From Polytrichum commune (taxonomy: Eukaryota; Streptophyta; Polytrichopsida; Polytrichales; Polytrichaceae): 64,000 bases of DNA. A model generated the notes under the pieces. The model ran no database searches, had not been told where the DNA came from, and saw only the letters and a program-made list of their open reading frames with translations. This document shows positions 35,231-46,264 of this stretch, piece by piece. The stretch is taken from the NCBI GenBank assembly GCA_950295325.1, contig OX485804.1, forward strand, positions 32,734,001 to 32,798,000. The letters run 5' to 3'. A program made the translations under genes and the position numbers. Numbering within the stretch: position 1 is the stretch's first letter; every line of letters begins with the position of its first letter.

Positions 35231-37435
35231 GTTCCCCTAGCATTGTTTAGCGCTCACACAATGAAAATAAAAAGAGTTGTTGTTGTCTTCTCGTAAGTGT
35301 TGTGATGTGTTGCAGATATCCATCGGCCATTTTATTCTTTATTGTAATGAGTAGGATCGTAATGTATAATATGATCAATTCACTTGGATTATGTTCTTAT
35401 CATTATCGTGGATACACACCACATGAAATTGTTGTCTTACTCTGACACATTTGATAGGTATCATTTGCACCGCCTACATACTACCGTATATCAGGCATCC
35501 CCACATCTTAGGGATGGCATTTGTTTATTCCACTAAACTTCTTGCCTCCTTTCATTTTAGTCTTTCTTTGTAGTTTAATATCAAGGCAGCCTATTCATTG
35601 TTTTTGTTTCAACAACATGGCAAAGCTTCGAGCTATTAGTTGTGCACTGCCTTTCACTTCACTTTTGAGCAAGAGATGGGACAATGGTAGTGGAGGAGGT
35701 GTTGCTATGCTTGAAGTTCAACTATTGTGTCAGTATGTTGCACATTGAAAAAGAATTGTTCCAAGACAATGGGGAGGTCACTGAAATAGTGCCCAATCAC
35801 CCACCGTTGATTGGGTACTAAGCCGAGCTATGCCAGAATTTATGCCAAGACTTACTAAAATTGTTGGATCAACTTATATAATATTCCTTACCGCTCACAT
35901 GCTACACGAAGGCACCCTGCCATATGTGAAATATCAAACTCAAACTCAGTCATATGGTTGAGTAATATTATGTTTGGACATTCCACAAAGGTTTTTATGG
36001 GTAGCAACACGGCTCAAAGACCATCGCAATAGATTGTAATAAAATCCTTGGACCAAACTCCAAGTTATTTGACTAAAAGACAAATTCAAGAGCTTATCCT
36101 GAAAATCACCCAATTATTTCTTAGGATTCAATTTACATACTATTAAAGTGGGGTTGGATTTAAAAAATTAGATAGATTCTAACTTGTCATATTAGGATCA
36201 GTGGACCAAACTAACCTTGCATAGGTTATTTATGAAATATGGAATGACGGGTCCCATGGACATAGCATTGCATACGCACACGTGATAGGGTTAGATATAT
36301 CCGAAAACCCCTTGTCCAACGAGTTGCTTAATGAGGAAGATTGTGATCTAGGCTATTTATCTCGTGTTTATGTCTTGGCATGATGAGGTGAGGATGTTGG
36401 CCATGGCCGTACCATTGGATGGGCTTGCCGCTTTCATTAGATGTGGAAAATGATAACGATAACCTAATTAGCACAACACCTTGAATGAAGTCCCGCAGTC
36501 CTATAAGATTACCACAATGATGAGTAGGTTAGAGAGTAGCGCCCGGGATTAAGGACATTACTTATGAAGACTATCATGGTATTCAAAGGTGGACACCTAG
36601 AATGGTTTACTTACAATAGGTAGCCATACTATTCACGAAGGTGCACTACAATAAAGTATTGCTAATATCATGAACAATATTATGATTCTTAGAATTCTAG
36701 GCGTTTAAGGACCATCCACCTAAGCTAAGGTTAGCTTTTAAATGTTTGTAACAACATGGCAAGAGGCAAATATCGCATATGTATGGGTTTAGGGCTCACC
36801 CTATAGCTTTGTGGCCGAGTCTTGGACTATACTAATTTGAGGTCTTTGAAGCTACAATGATTATTCTTTGGGGAGGGTGGAGTTTTCATTGGAAATCTAA
36901 AGGATGTGTGTGGACCCAAACTGACTAATTGTAAAAGTGATGGCCCGAGAAGGATGCAGCCATTGACCGGATAGGTCATGTTTCACGCCACTTGAAATCA
37001 CTTTTGAGTGTCATTGACTTGACCATTTTGTGCACATTTGTATGCAAAGCATAACATTTCGATGCTCAAAATAAGGAGATGCTACTGTACATGTAGGGGG
37101 GTTTGACTTACTTGCCTCTAAGGAAAGAAAAATAATAATTAATTACATGGAATAAAGTTACAAAACAACTTGCATTCCTCATCATCTCCTCTACTCTATC
37201 TTTGGAAAATACCACACAAATTTCAAGCCACTTTTCATGGCCTAATCAACTCATTTTCACCATTTTATGTTTCTACCTTAGGATTTGCTAAACAAAATAA
37301 GAAAAAGAAAATTTAACATTAGACAGTCTGACGTGAATTTGATCCCGTTGGCCATATCATGCTCAAAAGTCCCCTTGGTGCATGGTAAGGTTTACTACCT
37401 ACCTTACGGTAGGTGAGCCCTCGTATGTAGGGGTC
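35231..37435. other. intergenic, no gene recognised
   Basis: AT-rich with only short frames. No terminal repeats or duplicated blocks were found by eye. Confidence 0.45.
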
Positions 37436-37459
37436 ATGTTACCTAGTATCCTTTTGTTC

Positions 37460-37830
37460 TGTGAGGTGGGCGGGAAGTATGAGTTCTTGTTTGTTATCGA
37501 GTTTCCTCTTATTGAGAACTAGGTTTGTTAGATACTTAATAGCAATTTGGTGAGTATTTTTCATGGTTCTTTCTACTAGTGCCATTGGGATTTGTAGTTT
37601 TTTGAGGAGCTCTATACATTTTGTATGTAATCCTCTTACTCTTGCGGTGATAGTTATTAGGGATCATGTTCCAACCTTGTACTTTTATTACGTCTATTAG
37701 CAGGTTGTACTTGGTTTCTTTTGTTTGTATGGCTTGCTCAATAAATCCGTCATGTGTGAAGGACAATTCTATGATTTTCGCTAAACATCTTGCACTAATC
37801 GTGTGGTTTATACCCTAGGAGAAGTGGGCT
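37460..37830 (-). pseudogene. second LINE C-terminal fragment
   Basis: The minus strand gives SFTHDGFIEQAIQTKETKYN and LIDVIKVQGWNMIP. After a frameshift near 37660 it continues ITITARVRGLHTKC and IAIKYLTNLVLNKRKLDNKQ. These correspond to the last domain of the LINE at 32.4-34.2 kb. It is a short, broken fragment. Confidence 0.65.
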
Positions 37831-37869
37831 ACGTGGTGGAAAGAAGTGACCATTTAAGACCTATCTCCT

Positions 37870-38669
37870 TCACACTCAAATGTTCGACCAACTCTTTTTT
37901 TGCTTCCACAAACTGACTAATACCATGGCCACACTAGGGTGGCCACGCGCCAGCCAACCGGTGGCTCGGGCTCGGGGAGCAGCGAACCCACCTGCCCCGG
38001 TGTGGCACCTAGCCATCCTTGGGAACTTGGAGAGTTGCCAGCAAGGTTTGATGCCCCTATCCGGCACGAAAATAAAGTTGTGAAAACTCTAAAAACATTA
38101 ATTAAAAAGAAACCCCCCACCTAGCCAACGTCGGAGCTAGCTGCTGGGGCGGCCTTATCCCTACCCGGATGGCAAGGGCGGGCAACTCCCCCTCCTGGAT
38201 GACCGGCCCATAATCCGCGGGGGAACCTGCACCAACCGGCCTGGCTATGCCCCAACTGGACCCCCGGTGTGGCTGGTGTATGAGAGGAGGCCCTTTTCCT
38301 TTTCCTTTTCCTTTTCCTTTCTTTTTCTCTTTCTCTTTCTCTTTCTCTTTCTCCTTCTCCTTCTCCTTCTCCTTCTCCTGGCAGGGTGGTAAGTTCCGGA
38401 AGGTTGAAGGGCCTGAGTGGCAGCTTCTTCTAAATTTATAATGCAGGCCGACTCTCTTTCTCTTGGCCCAGCTCTGCTGCTCTGGAAGAGTGCCAGGGAG
38501 CACGATGATGTCTCTATGATTTTTAACCCCCACCAAAACAAACTCTCAAGAAGCCCGATTTGGTGCAGCAGCAGCAGCAGAAGGCCATGAGCTGAGGCTC
38601 CCAGAGCCTGTGCAGTTTTAACTTATGTCGGTAATAATAATTAACAAGTTGTGGAGATTGGTATTGTAA
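37870..38669. other. GC-rich low-complexity segment
   Basis: Unlike its neighbours this stretch is GC-rich, with overlapping frames on both strands that reflect composition rather than genes. It contains the pyrimidine satellite at 38284-38378 and a GCAGCAGCAG run near 38566. Confidence 0.5.
38284..38378 (+). repeat. pyrimidine-only satellite with drifting unit
   Basis: About 95 bp of uninterrupted C and T on the plus strand. About five CCTTTT units are followed by four to five TTTCTC units, then five CTTCTC units. Minus-strand lysine/glutamate or arginine-rich frames over it are artefacts. Confidence 0.9.
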
Positions 38670-39182
38670 GGGCCACTTTACACCTAGAGGTCGGGCTAAT
38701 TCGTTGTGTAACACGCTTCAAATCTTCACTTGTGATTGGTCCAAAGGCTGAGATCAGCCCCAATCCCTTTACACCTGGAGGCCGGGTCGATTTGGTGGTA
38801 TGAATTTTTAATCAAAACAATGCATGGTCTGACACAGCCTGAGCTCGTTGAATTGGGTGCACCCAAAATGAAGGGCCAATGTCACATTTCAATTAAAATA
38901 TTTTTTAAATAAAATACAAATTTTTCAACGAACCATATCCATTGGATTATGTGGAAATATGAACGGCTCTATGCTAGATTATGCTAGATCCATTGGATCA
39001 TGCTAGATTTATTGAATGGCTGAGCTTCTTGGCCCTAAGGCCTTTACATATGGAAACATTGGCCCCCATTATAATCTTATTATATTGTGTAGTTGAGGCT
39101 GGCCTCCAACCCAAAAGGGGCTGAAATTTCATGCAATTGGCCCCAAGGGGAATTGGCCCAGCCTTTAGGTATAAAGCGGCCC
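38670..39182 (+). mobile_element. Family H MITE (PIF/Harbinger-type)
   Basis: The left end is GGGCCACTTTACACCTAGAG; the right end reads back as GGGCCGCTTTATACCTAAAG. It is flanked by an exact TAA duplication (38667-38669 and 39183-39185). The length is 513 bp. It shares the terminal core of families A, F and P but not their interior. Confidence 0.85.
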
Positions 39183-39421
39183 TAAGGCTCATCACGCTCA
39201 CCAAGTGTCAGAACTAGGAAGGGTGGCCATTCGGTGCCACTAACACAGTCCTATTTAGTGTGGGTGGGAATAGTTAGCGTGGGTGGGTCACGCTAACTTT
39301 TTAGTCAAGACATAATTAATGTGTGTTTGTCTGATGTGTAATAAACCCTAGTTGCAAGCCCGGTCAATTAACAAACACTACTAGAACGGCGATTCCTACA
39401 AAATTCTTCTATATCCACGCC

Positions 39422-39630
39422 GTTTTTTTTTTTTTTTTTTAAAAAAAATTTAAATTTTTGAGATAGAAGGCCGACAGAGCAGCGTCAAAGCACAAGAGGC
39501 GGTTGACCACCTAGCAAGTTTTCCTTGAAGTAGAGAGGAGGAGATTTCACAGCCGGGAATCGAGCCGCCAACCTCATCCTTGAGATTTGGGTATCTCTCC
39601 ACAATCCAATAGTTTAGGATCATCTTGGAC
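39422..39630 (-). mobile_element. tRNA-like SINE, family S1, copy 2
   Basis: On the minus strand the head CCAAGATGATCCTAAACTAT leads to a B-box-like GGCTCGATTCCC and ends in an A-rich tail (39422-39450). It is flanked by near-identical 12-bp repeats, TATATCCACGCC (39410-39421) and CATATCCACACC (39631-39642), a SINE-type target duplication. Confidence 0.8.
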
Positions 39631-39642
39631 CATATCCACACC

Positions 39643-41280
39643 GGTTGTTGATGTACCTTTAATTCGTTGAATTGAGGTGCACTCCAATGAACTTAGCTGA
39701 AAAGTTGTGTCAACGCGTTCCTTCTTGTTGGCTACAACATTCTTGTGGAGGCATTTCCCCTAATATCTCGGTGAGGTTCACCAATTTCCCATTCCGGAGT
39801 CTCTTTTTCCACCGAACTTTTCCATGTTGTCATTGTTTTCCTCACTTTAGTGCACAAGATGTTATATGAATGGGAATTTGCTTGAACCCTCACTATGTGG
39901 TCCAATATCTTCCCTCCTCACACATGTTAGGGAACAAAGGAGGAGGAGGAGGGGGCCACATATATGTAGGTGGAAGAGGTGGAGGGAATGGAGAGTTTCC
40001 TATGATGGGAAGGGGGGAGGCATCATGATTGGATAAAGTGACATGTGAGAGGAGGTGAAGATCATGGCATGCATTCAACAAGATTATTGAGGAAACATGT
40101 AAACATGGAGGGTAAAGCTATGTCTGAGAACAATGGAGGGCAAGGCAAGTTGGAGGTCCTTCATCCTTTCAACCAACTTTCAGTTTGGGTTTGGATACCA
40201 CGCCCAACTCCACAATTCTCAAGCGCTTGTCATTGCCATATCTAAGTAATAGAACTTGGTAACCGTTAGACTCCTATAGGACAAGGAAAACGCTTTTGTT
40301 ATGGCGGTCGCATATGCCCGACCATACCAATGTAGATGTTTACATTCTAATCTTCTAATTTTGGAGACGGGCATGGTTAAAAAAGTTATGTATACAATCC
40401 TAACTTTACAAAGATATCATTTGTACATTCAAATCTATCTTAGGGGGTACCAATTGCTTTTAATAAGATGCTAAATTGGATTGAACTATTTTAGATGATC
40501 TTGGGGGGATTCTGCCTCAACCTTTAGGGGTTGAGGGTGGATTTACACTAGGGATTGAGACCTAAGAAATTCCAAAATCGAGGGATGCTAAACATAACAT
40601 TGCTAAGAGCCCTACGGAGGTTCCCTTTGTATACGGGGGATGAGCATGTGTCAACACAAATTCAAGGAATATATTATGGCCACTATTCCCTACTTAAAGC
40701 AGAGACTACACAACTGTAGCTTGCAACGACATGTATAGAGAATGGGCAAGCACACACGGGGCCTTGGGTTGGCGCTATGACTATGTCATGATTTACTTGT
40801 CAATGTATTGTGAATTCAATACAACAACGTCATGTCCAACCAACAGTTCCATATTGTGAAATAAACAATGCTCCACACAATTATTGTTCATTTTGCAAGG
40901 GTGGCCCAACATAAGAGAAGAATTTCACTCTAACCTCCATAATATCATGCATGTGGCAAGCAAGATGCACTTGATAGTAAGGAGGTCTCCAAGGTTAGCA
41001 TGGATATGTGATAGTAGAGAATTAGTGTAGCATGTGACATTATGGAATAACACAAAGTCAACATTGCAATCATGACAATGATGACAACGTAATGCGTGGG
41101 AGCGTGTAGTTTGAATTCTTTGGTGGATTGTTTTGATGTCAAAACCCATGACATATGAGAGGTAAATATCATAACAAGGAGGCACATTTAAACTGAGCAC
41201 ATTTGTTCCCTAGGGTATCAGGATATAAGAGAGGGAGTGACATAACTGACGGTGATATTACGGAGATTGGGGTGCAACAC
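39643..41280. other. intergenic, no gene recognised
   Basis: The stretch has short frames only. GGAGGAGGAGG-rich sequence lies near 39930-40020. Confidence 0.45.
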
Positions 41281-41619
41281 ACTACACGAAATATGATATG
41301 TAGTGTTTGATACACTAAATACGAACGCATACACTAAATATCACTAACCCTATGAAAGTAAGTAACATCAAATGTAAACTCAAACACTAAATATCAACTA
41401 TGGTAATATGTGGAAGTTACATGCACGAATTTAGTGTTAGTAAGGATATGGAAAAAAAAATTAACAATGATACAAGAAGAAAGGAGGTGGCAGGAGTGTA
41501 GGTGGCGGCGCATTTATGTCTAACACTAATTATCAAAGAATTGAGAATTAGTGTTGAGCATGATAGGGTGGTAACAACACTAAATATAATCAAACACTAA
41601 ATATCAAATTTTGTGTAGT
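41281..41619 (-). mobile_element. Family C MITE, copy 1
   Basis: The ends are ACTACACGAAATATGATATG and the complement of ACTACACAAAATTTGATATT. It carries many internal ACACTAAATAT words. The interior is the reverse complement of the copies at 44.8 and 58.7 kb. About 339 bp. Confidence 0.75.
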
Positions 41620-41760
41620 GCTCATTAGTGCTCTGAAAGTTCCGAACGCAAACCCTAGTAATGTAGTTCTACCCTTAGATAATACACAAGTGTGAGGTGA
41701 TCACCCATGTCCTTGCAAAGCCACGAACTTTTCTTTGGGCCTTTAGGCCTTCACCTCCTA

Positions 41761-41856
41761 GTTTGAAGTGAACTTGGACGGTCTCTGCCTTTCGACCAAT
41801 GAGAGCTCTTACATTGCCATGGTCAGGGGCCTTCAACCTTGTGTGTGAAGTGGCCC
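41761..41856 (+). mobile_element. Family A MITE, right-end remnant
   Basis: Only the last hundred bases are recognisable (GAACTTGGACGGTCTCTGCC... GTGTGTGAAGTGGCCC, then TAA). The left part is lost or too diverged. Confidence 0.65.
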
Positions 41857-41936
41857 TAAGTACTTAACAAATTCCTACCCTTTGGCACTTGCCCACAAAT
41901 TAAGGGACACTTCCGTTGTCGGAGAGAGAGGAAATC

Positions 41937-42906
41937 AAAGTAGAGGTGCCCATAACCAATCACTTAAGAGATTCTTTGCTAAATATGGAGAAGTAGAAGG
42001 CATTGTGATTTTCTCCCGTGTAGGAAGATAGATATAAGGAGGATTGCAAAAAAAATTGGTAATTTTATTCCTTAAATTAAAATGAGAATTTCTGAAACCA
42101 AAAGTTGGTCCAAACTTATTACCAATGTCTAGAGTCTACCAAAACCACTCGTTTTAACCGCTCATTCCCCCTCACTTTAGCACTCAAAACCTACACATGT
42201 GTCATGGCTCTATTGGTTCCAGCTTGATCACAATTCACTCCCCTCCTAATCAAAATTTTGGTACCCTATAAATTGCCAATGGGATCATGATCAGGAATAG
42301 GCGTCTCTACATGTATCACATATGAGCGTACCTCTCATCCATTCAACATCAAAACTTGACCCTCTATAGAGTAGAGGCGCCTATTCCCAATCAAGACCCC
42401 ATTGGGCATCTATAGGGTGCTATGATTTCGATCATGTTGGGATTGATTTCGGTAATTGCTTTTCGTGGGTGGTTATAACAAGGTTATACATTTCATGGTT
42501 TCTAAGGATTATTTTCCATGTAGGAAGCTTGTCCACCAAATTCTAGTGGAAATGTAGATGCCACCATGTGGAATCTACACTTCCATCATAATCTGGAGGG
42601 CGAAGCCGCTTACATGGAAAATAACCCTAAGTCTCCAACTTCACTTATGGTATCACCAGGGAGTCGATAGTGCCATGACCCATGCCCCCAGTATTGAGTG
42701 CTAAATTGGGGAGGAATCCGTCTCAAAATGAATGGCAAACTCTAAACATTGGCTATGCGTTCGGCAACTTTTGGCTTCAAGAATTCACAATAATTCCAAT
42801 TTAAGGAAGAAAATTTACTGAAATTTACGGAAGAAAATTTACTTCTCCATATTTGGCTCAAAATCTCTTAAAGTGATCGGTTATGGGCGCCTCTACTCTA
42901 TATTTG
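41937..42906. repeat. nested inverted-repeat block, about 970 bp
   Basis: The outer arms (about 41937-42000 and 42835-42906) are reverse complements, sharing CCCATAACC(A/G)ATCACTT and AAATATGGAGAAGTA. Inside, 42255-42310 pairs with 42370-42420, and the foldback element at 42504-42630 lies further in. There is no coding sequence. Confidence 0.6.
42504..42630. mobile_element. small foldback element
   Basis: The ends GGATTATTTTCCATGTAGG and GGGTTATTTTCCATGTAAG (right end reversed) pair, and inner segments around GTAGATGCCACCATGTGG also fold back. About 127 bp. Confidence 0.6.
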
Positions 42907-43117
42907 TTGCCAATTCGTCTCAAATGACTTGGACTAGACAAATTCATGGTTTTTAAGGGCTAATCCCGATAAAAAAAAAATAATAACCTCCGTAATTCAC
43001 ACTATTTCATGGCTTTTATGTTGAATGAATGAGAGGTATGCTCGTATATGATAATTCCCACCCTCCAAAAACCAAAAGACTGAATCTTCAAGTTCATCCC
43101 CATGCAATGAATTGGGA

Positions 43118-43363
43118 GAACAGACAGCTAGTTACGGATGAACCAACTAGGGTTTAAGACCTAACTAGTTGAAGTTCAAGACTTCGGGAAAATTACCCAT
43201 CATTCTAGAGGGATCAGTGGAATATATATACCTCAAATTCTCAAAGAAAAAAACCAAAAGATCGTAACATGTAACAACTAGTTGGACTTGGAAACACTAG
43301 GCTCTCAACCAATTATGCTAAAAAATCTCCCGGGACACCGTCCTCGTGGGACGTGACTGTTTG
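43118..43363 (-). mobile_element. Family L MITE, reverse copy, with adjoining spacer
   Basis: Reverse-complement match to the L element at 45.2 kb (GTAACAACTAGTTGGACTTG, then an AAAAATCTCCCGGG end). It is followed by about 30 bp of spacer and then family B. The same L-spacer-B order recurs at 55.4 kb. Confidence 0.55.
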
Positions 43364-43735
43364 CTACACTAAGTTGTGTATTTAGGTGTCATATGATAGT
43401 TTATGTCATTATGGTGACATTTGTAATGAATCTTCTTATGAATAAGTTTCCAAGTATTGTCATCCTAAATTACTTCTAGTTAACTTAAATGCCAATTATT
43501 GGAACAAAGTTAAATGTATTTTGCATCTTGATATTTCTGTGATGAGATATTGCCTTGAACAGTTGAAATTTGGATGAAAACTCACTCTAGTAAGTGACAA
43601 TAATTGCAACATTGTAAATCTACAGTGGCCATAAAACTAACTAAATGGGAATGACAAATAATGTTAGGTTTACATTTAGTGTTAGTGATAGTACACAGGC
43701 GGTTATCAATTGGTATCGAGCAAGACAAATAGACT
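43364..43735 (-). mobile_element. Family B MITE, copy 2
   Basis: It starts CTACACTAAGTTGTGTATTT and runs through AATTTGGATGA and GTAAGTGACAATAATTGCAA, the reverse of copy 1. The distal end is diverged beyond GAGCAAGACAA. Confidence 0.55.
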
Positions 43736-43843
43736 TGGTCAATTTAGAAGTGACCTTGACCAATTTAAAAGCAATCCCTCGTACTTAGAACCGAAAATAG
43801 CCTTAAAGACCAAGATATTCATTATGAAGACGTACACAACTAA

Positions 43844-44386
43844 GGGCCGGTTTACACCATGGACCATGAAGTCGAACCATGGAGGATAGCCTTTTTCCAT
43901 GGTCTAATTTCTTAAAAAATCAATTTACAAAGCCTTTGGGCTCCTCATTAAGTGTAAATCGAAGTGGATCAAGAGGAATGACCATGCACCAAAGAATAAA
44001 TGTGTTGATTTTTTTAACATATGTTTAAATAGGGCAATTTTGAAAGAAATTCAAGTTTGACCATTTTCTTGTCTTTTCTTGTGTGCATTTGCTCTTCGCA
44101 CAAAAAATCATCAAACATTAATTATAACAACATTTTTTCTACCATGGGTCCCTGTATTTTTCTACCAAAGCACCTCTTTTGCTTCTCCCACCACAAAACT
44201 TGTTAGACTATGTCAATGAATAATGTAGACCTTTAAATATATATTTTTGGGGACCTCGAACTCCATAGTCACTCTAACATTTTTTCCTTGATGTAAACCG
44301 AAGTGGTCCCATGATGAGTTTAATAGCCACTGCCAGATTTTACAGGGCCTTGGAACGACTTCATGGTCCATGGGGTAAACAACCCC
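43844..44386 (+). mobile_element. Family F MITE, copy 1 (PIF/Harbinger-type)
   Basis: The left end is GGGCCGGTTTACACCATGG; the right end reads back as GGGGTTGTTTACCCCATGG. TAA lies before and TAT after. The length is 543 bp. It contains GTAAACCGAAGTGGTCCC, shared with copies at 53.9 and (reversed) 60.7 kb. Confidence 0.8.
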
Positions 44387-44790
44387 TATGAAAGCCAAGG
44401 GTCATTTGTAGGATACATCTATACAAAGAACACTTTGAATTGTAGCTTATGCATATGGGATCCCAATAGAACATGCTAGTAGATGCAATTAGAGACCATT
44501 CGATTTCCAATAGGACCAAGCAAGAATTGATCCATCATGTACCAATTGGATTTTAGGTTAGTAGCTTAAAAGATTGAAGGGAGGACAATTATAGATGTTT
44601 ATAGTGAGTGCACCATTCATCCACATTCCCACGTCCATGCAACTCTTCGAGCCTTTTGACAATCTCAACGTACTTGCTCCGACTTCATTTAAGTCTACTA
44701 AGTAACAATGGGCGCACCATTGAAGAGCAAAGGACAAAGGTTAGCAAATAAGAATCGATCTCCATTGTATACTAGTCATAGCTTTATCAA

Positions 44791-45115
44791 ACTACACAAA
44801 ACATGATATTTAGTGTTTGATTACATTTAGTGTTGTTACCACCCTACCATGCTCAACACTAATTTTCAATTCTTTGACAATTAGTGTTAGACATAAATGT
44901 GTTGCTACTTTCCCTACTGTCACCTCCCTTATTATATCCTTTTTTCACATCCTTACTAACACTAAATTCAAACATGTAACTTCCACATATTATCATAATT
45001 GATATTTAGTATTTGAGTTTACATTTAATGTTACTTACTTTCATAAGATTATTGATATTTAGTGTATGCGTTCGTATTTAGTGCATCAAACACTAAATAT
45101 CATATTTAGTGTAGT
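44791..45115 (+). mobile_element. Family C MITE, copy 2
   Basis: It begins ACTACACAAAACATGATATT and ends AATATCATATTTAGTGTAGT, with several internal TTAGTGTT words. About 325 bp. Full-length match to 41.3 kb (reversed) and 58.7 kb. Confidence 0.75.
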
Positions 45116-45216
45116 TGTTCTTCGAAAAGTTTGAAGGACGAAGATTATAGATGTCTCTCTAGTGACTGTAATATTACATCCACGGTTCCATGTCCATGCA
45201 ACTCACTCTATATCGG

Positions 45217-45440
45217 TGATTGGGGAGATTTTAGGGCATAATGAGTTGAGATCCTAGTGTTTGCAAGTCCAACCAGTTACATATTGACATCCTCCGGTTT
45301 TCCTTCATTAATTTGGGGTATATTCTACTATAGATTCCTCTAAAATGATCGGTAATTTTCCTGCGGTCTTGGACTTCAACCGGTTATTTCTCAAAGTCAA
45401 CCGGTTCATGTGTAACTAATTGCCGGTTCTCCCCAATCAT
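45217..45440 (+). mobile_element. Family L MITE, complete copy
   Basis: The ends TGATTGGGGAGA and TCTCCCCAATCAT are inverted. Inside, CAACCGGTT words recur in opposite orientation. 224 bp. It serves as the reference for the partial L copies at 15.8, 43.1, 55.0 and 59.4 kb. Confidence 0.65.
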
Positions 45441-45819
45441 TGCTCCATATAGCCTTTTGGCAATATCAACGGATGGGTTCCGGCTTTATTTTAAGTCTTC
45501 TAAGTTTAAGGAGTTTTGTCACGCCATTGAAGAGCAAAGGACAAAGGTTAGGTGGGGCGTATCATGTAAGTTTACAACATGGTGATCATTTACCACCTTA
45601 CATGGCATGTTTTCCAAGTCCTTACCAAAAGGATGCATGTCAGATTTTTTTTGAGCCCGCCCGCCCCTCTCCCAACTGCCCGACCACATGCCACTTTATG
45701 GCATACATGTCCATTACAATGTAAAAAGTTTGGAGGCCATGATGAACTTCACTTACAATAAAGGTGAAGTAAGTATGTAAAGAGATGTGAAACTATAGCA
45801 AGGAGAGAGAGGGGCTGAA

Positions 45820-46002
45820 TTATCGTATACGAGCGTACCTCTCATCCATCAAACATAACAACTTGACCCTATTCAAGGTTTGTTATTGATTCACCTTAAA
45901 TGGTTTGGAGTAGACTAATTCGAGGTTTAAAAGTTGATTTTGGTTTATTTATTTTTAAAATTTTAATGTTGGATGAGTGAGAGGCATGGTCGTACATGAT
46001 AA
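45820..46002. mobile_element. Family K MITE, copy 1
   Basis: The left end TTATCGTATACGAGCGTACC pairs with TTATCATGTACGACCATGCC from the right end. The inverted match extends about 40 bp, through CTCTCATCCATC. 183 bp, non-coding. Confidence 0.7.
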
Positions 46003-46045
46003 GATTTCCCTTTCTCTAAACTTTAGTTTGGAGAGATGGAGTTAA

Positions 46046-46264
46046 CACATAGGAGCGTAGGTCCTCCCATTCATCTAGTGTGGAAGCCATGAAACTAGTA
46101 TGCAGCTCGGAGATTACTTTTTGAAACTCATTTCACATCGGAAGTAGTTTTGGAGACCTGGATTTAGTCTAGTTCAAGTCATTTGATATGAATTAGTCAT
46201 AGACTTATAGGGGGGTCAAGTTATGATGTTGGACGGATGATGAGTAGGCTCGTATGTGACTATT
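46046..46264. mobile_element. Family K MITE, copy 2, diverged
   Basis: The left side has AGGAGCGTAGGTCCTCCCAT and the right side GGATGATGAGTAGGCTCGTA, the same inverted ends as copy 1 with more changes. Further fragments lie at about 42330 and 43020-43060. Confidence 0.55.

Noticed and set aside
38102-38541. Minus-strand frames rich in KE or R repeats
   Set aside because: They are translations of the pyrimidine satellite and GC-rich flank; all frames are open simply because the repeat lacks stops.
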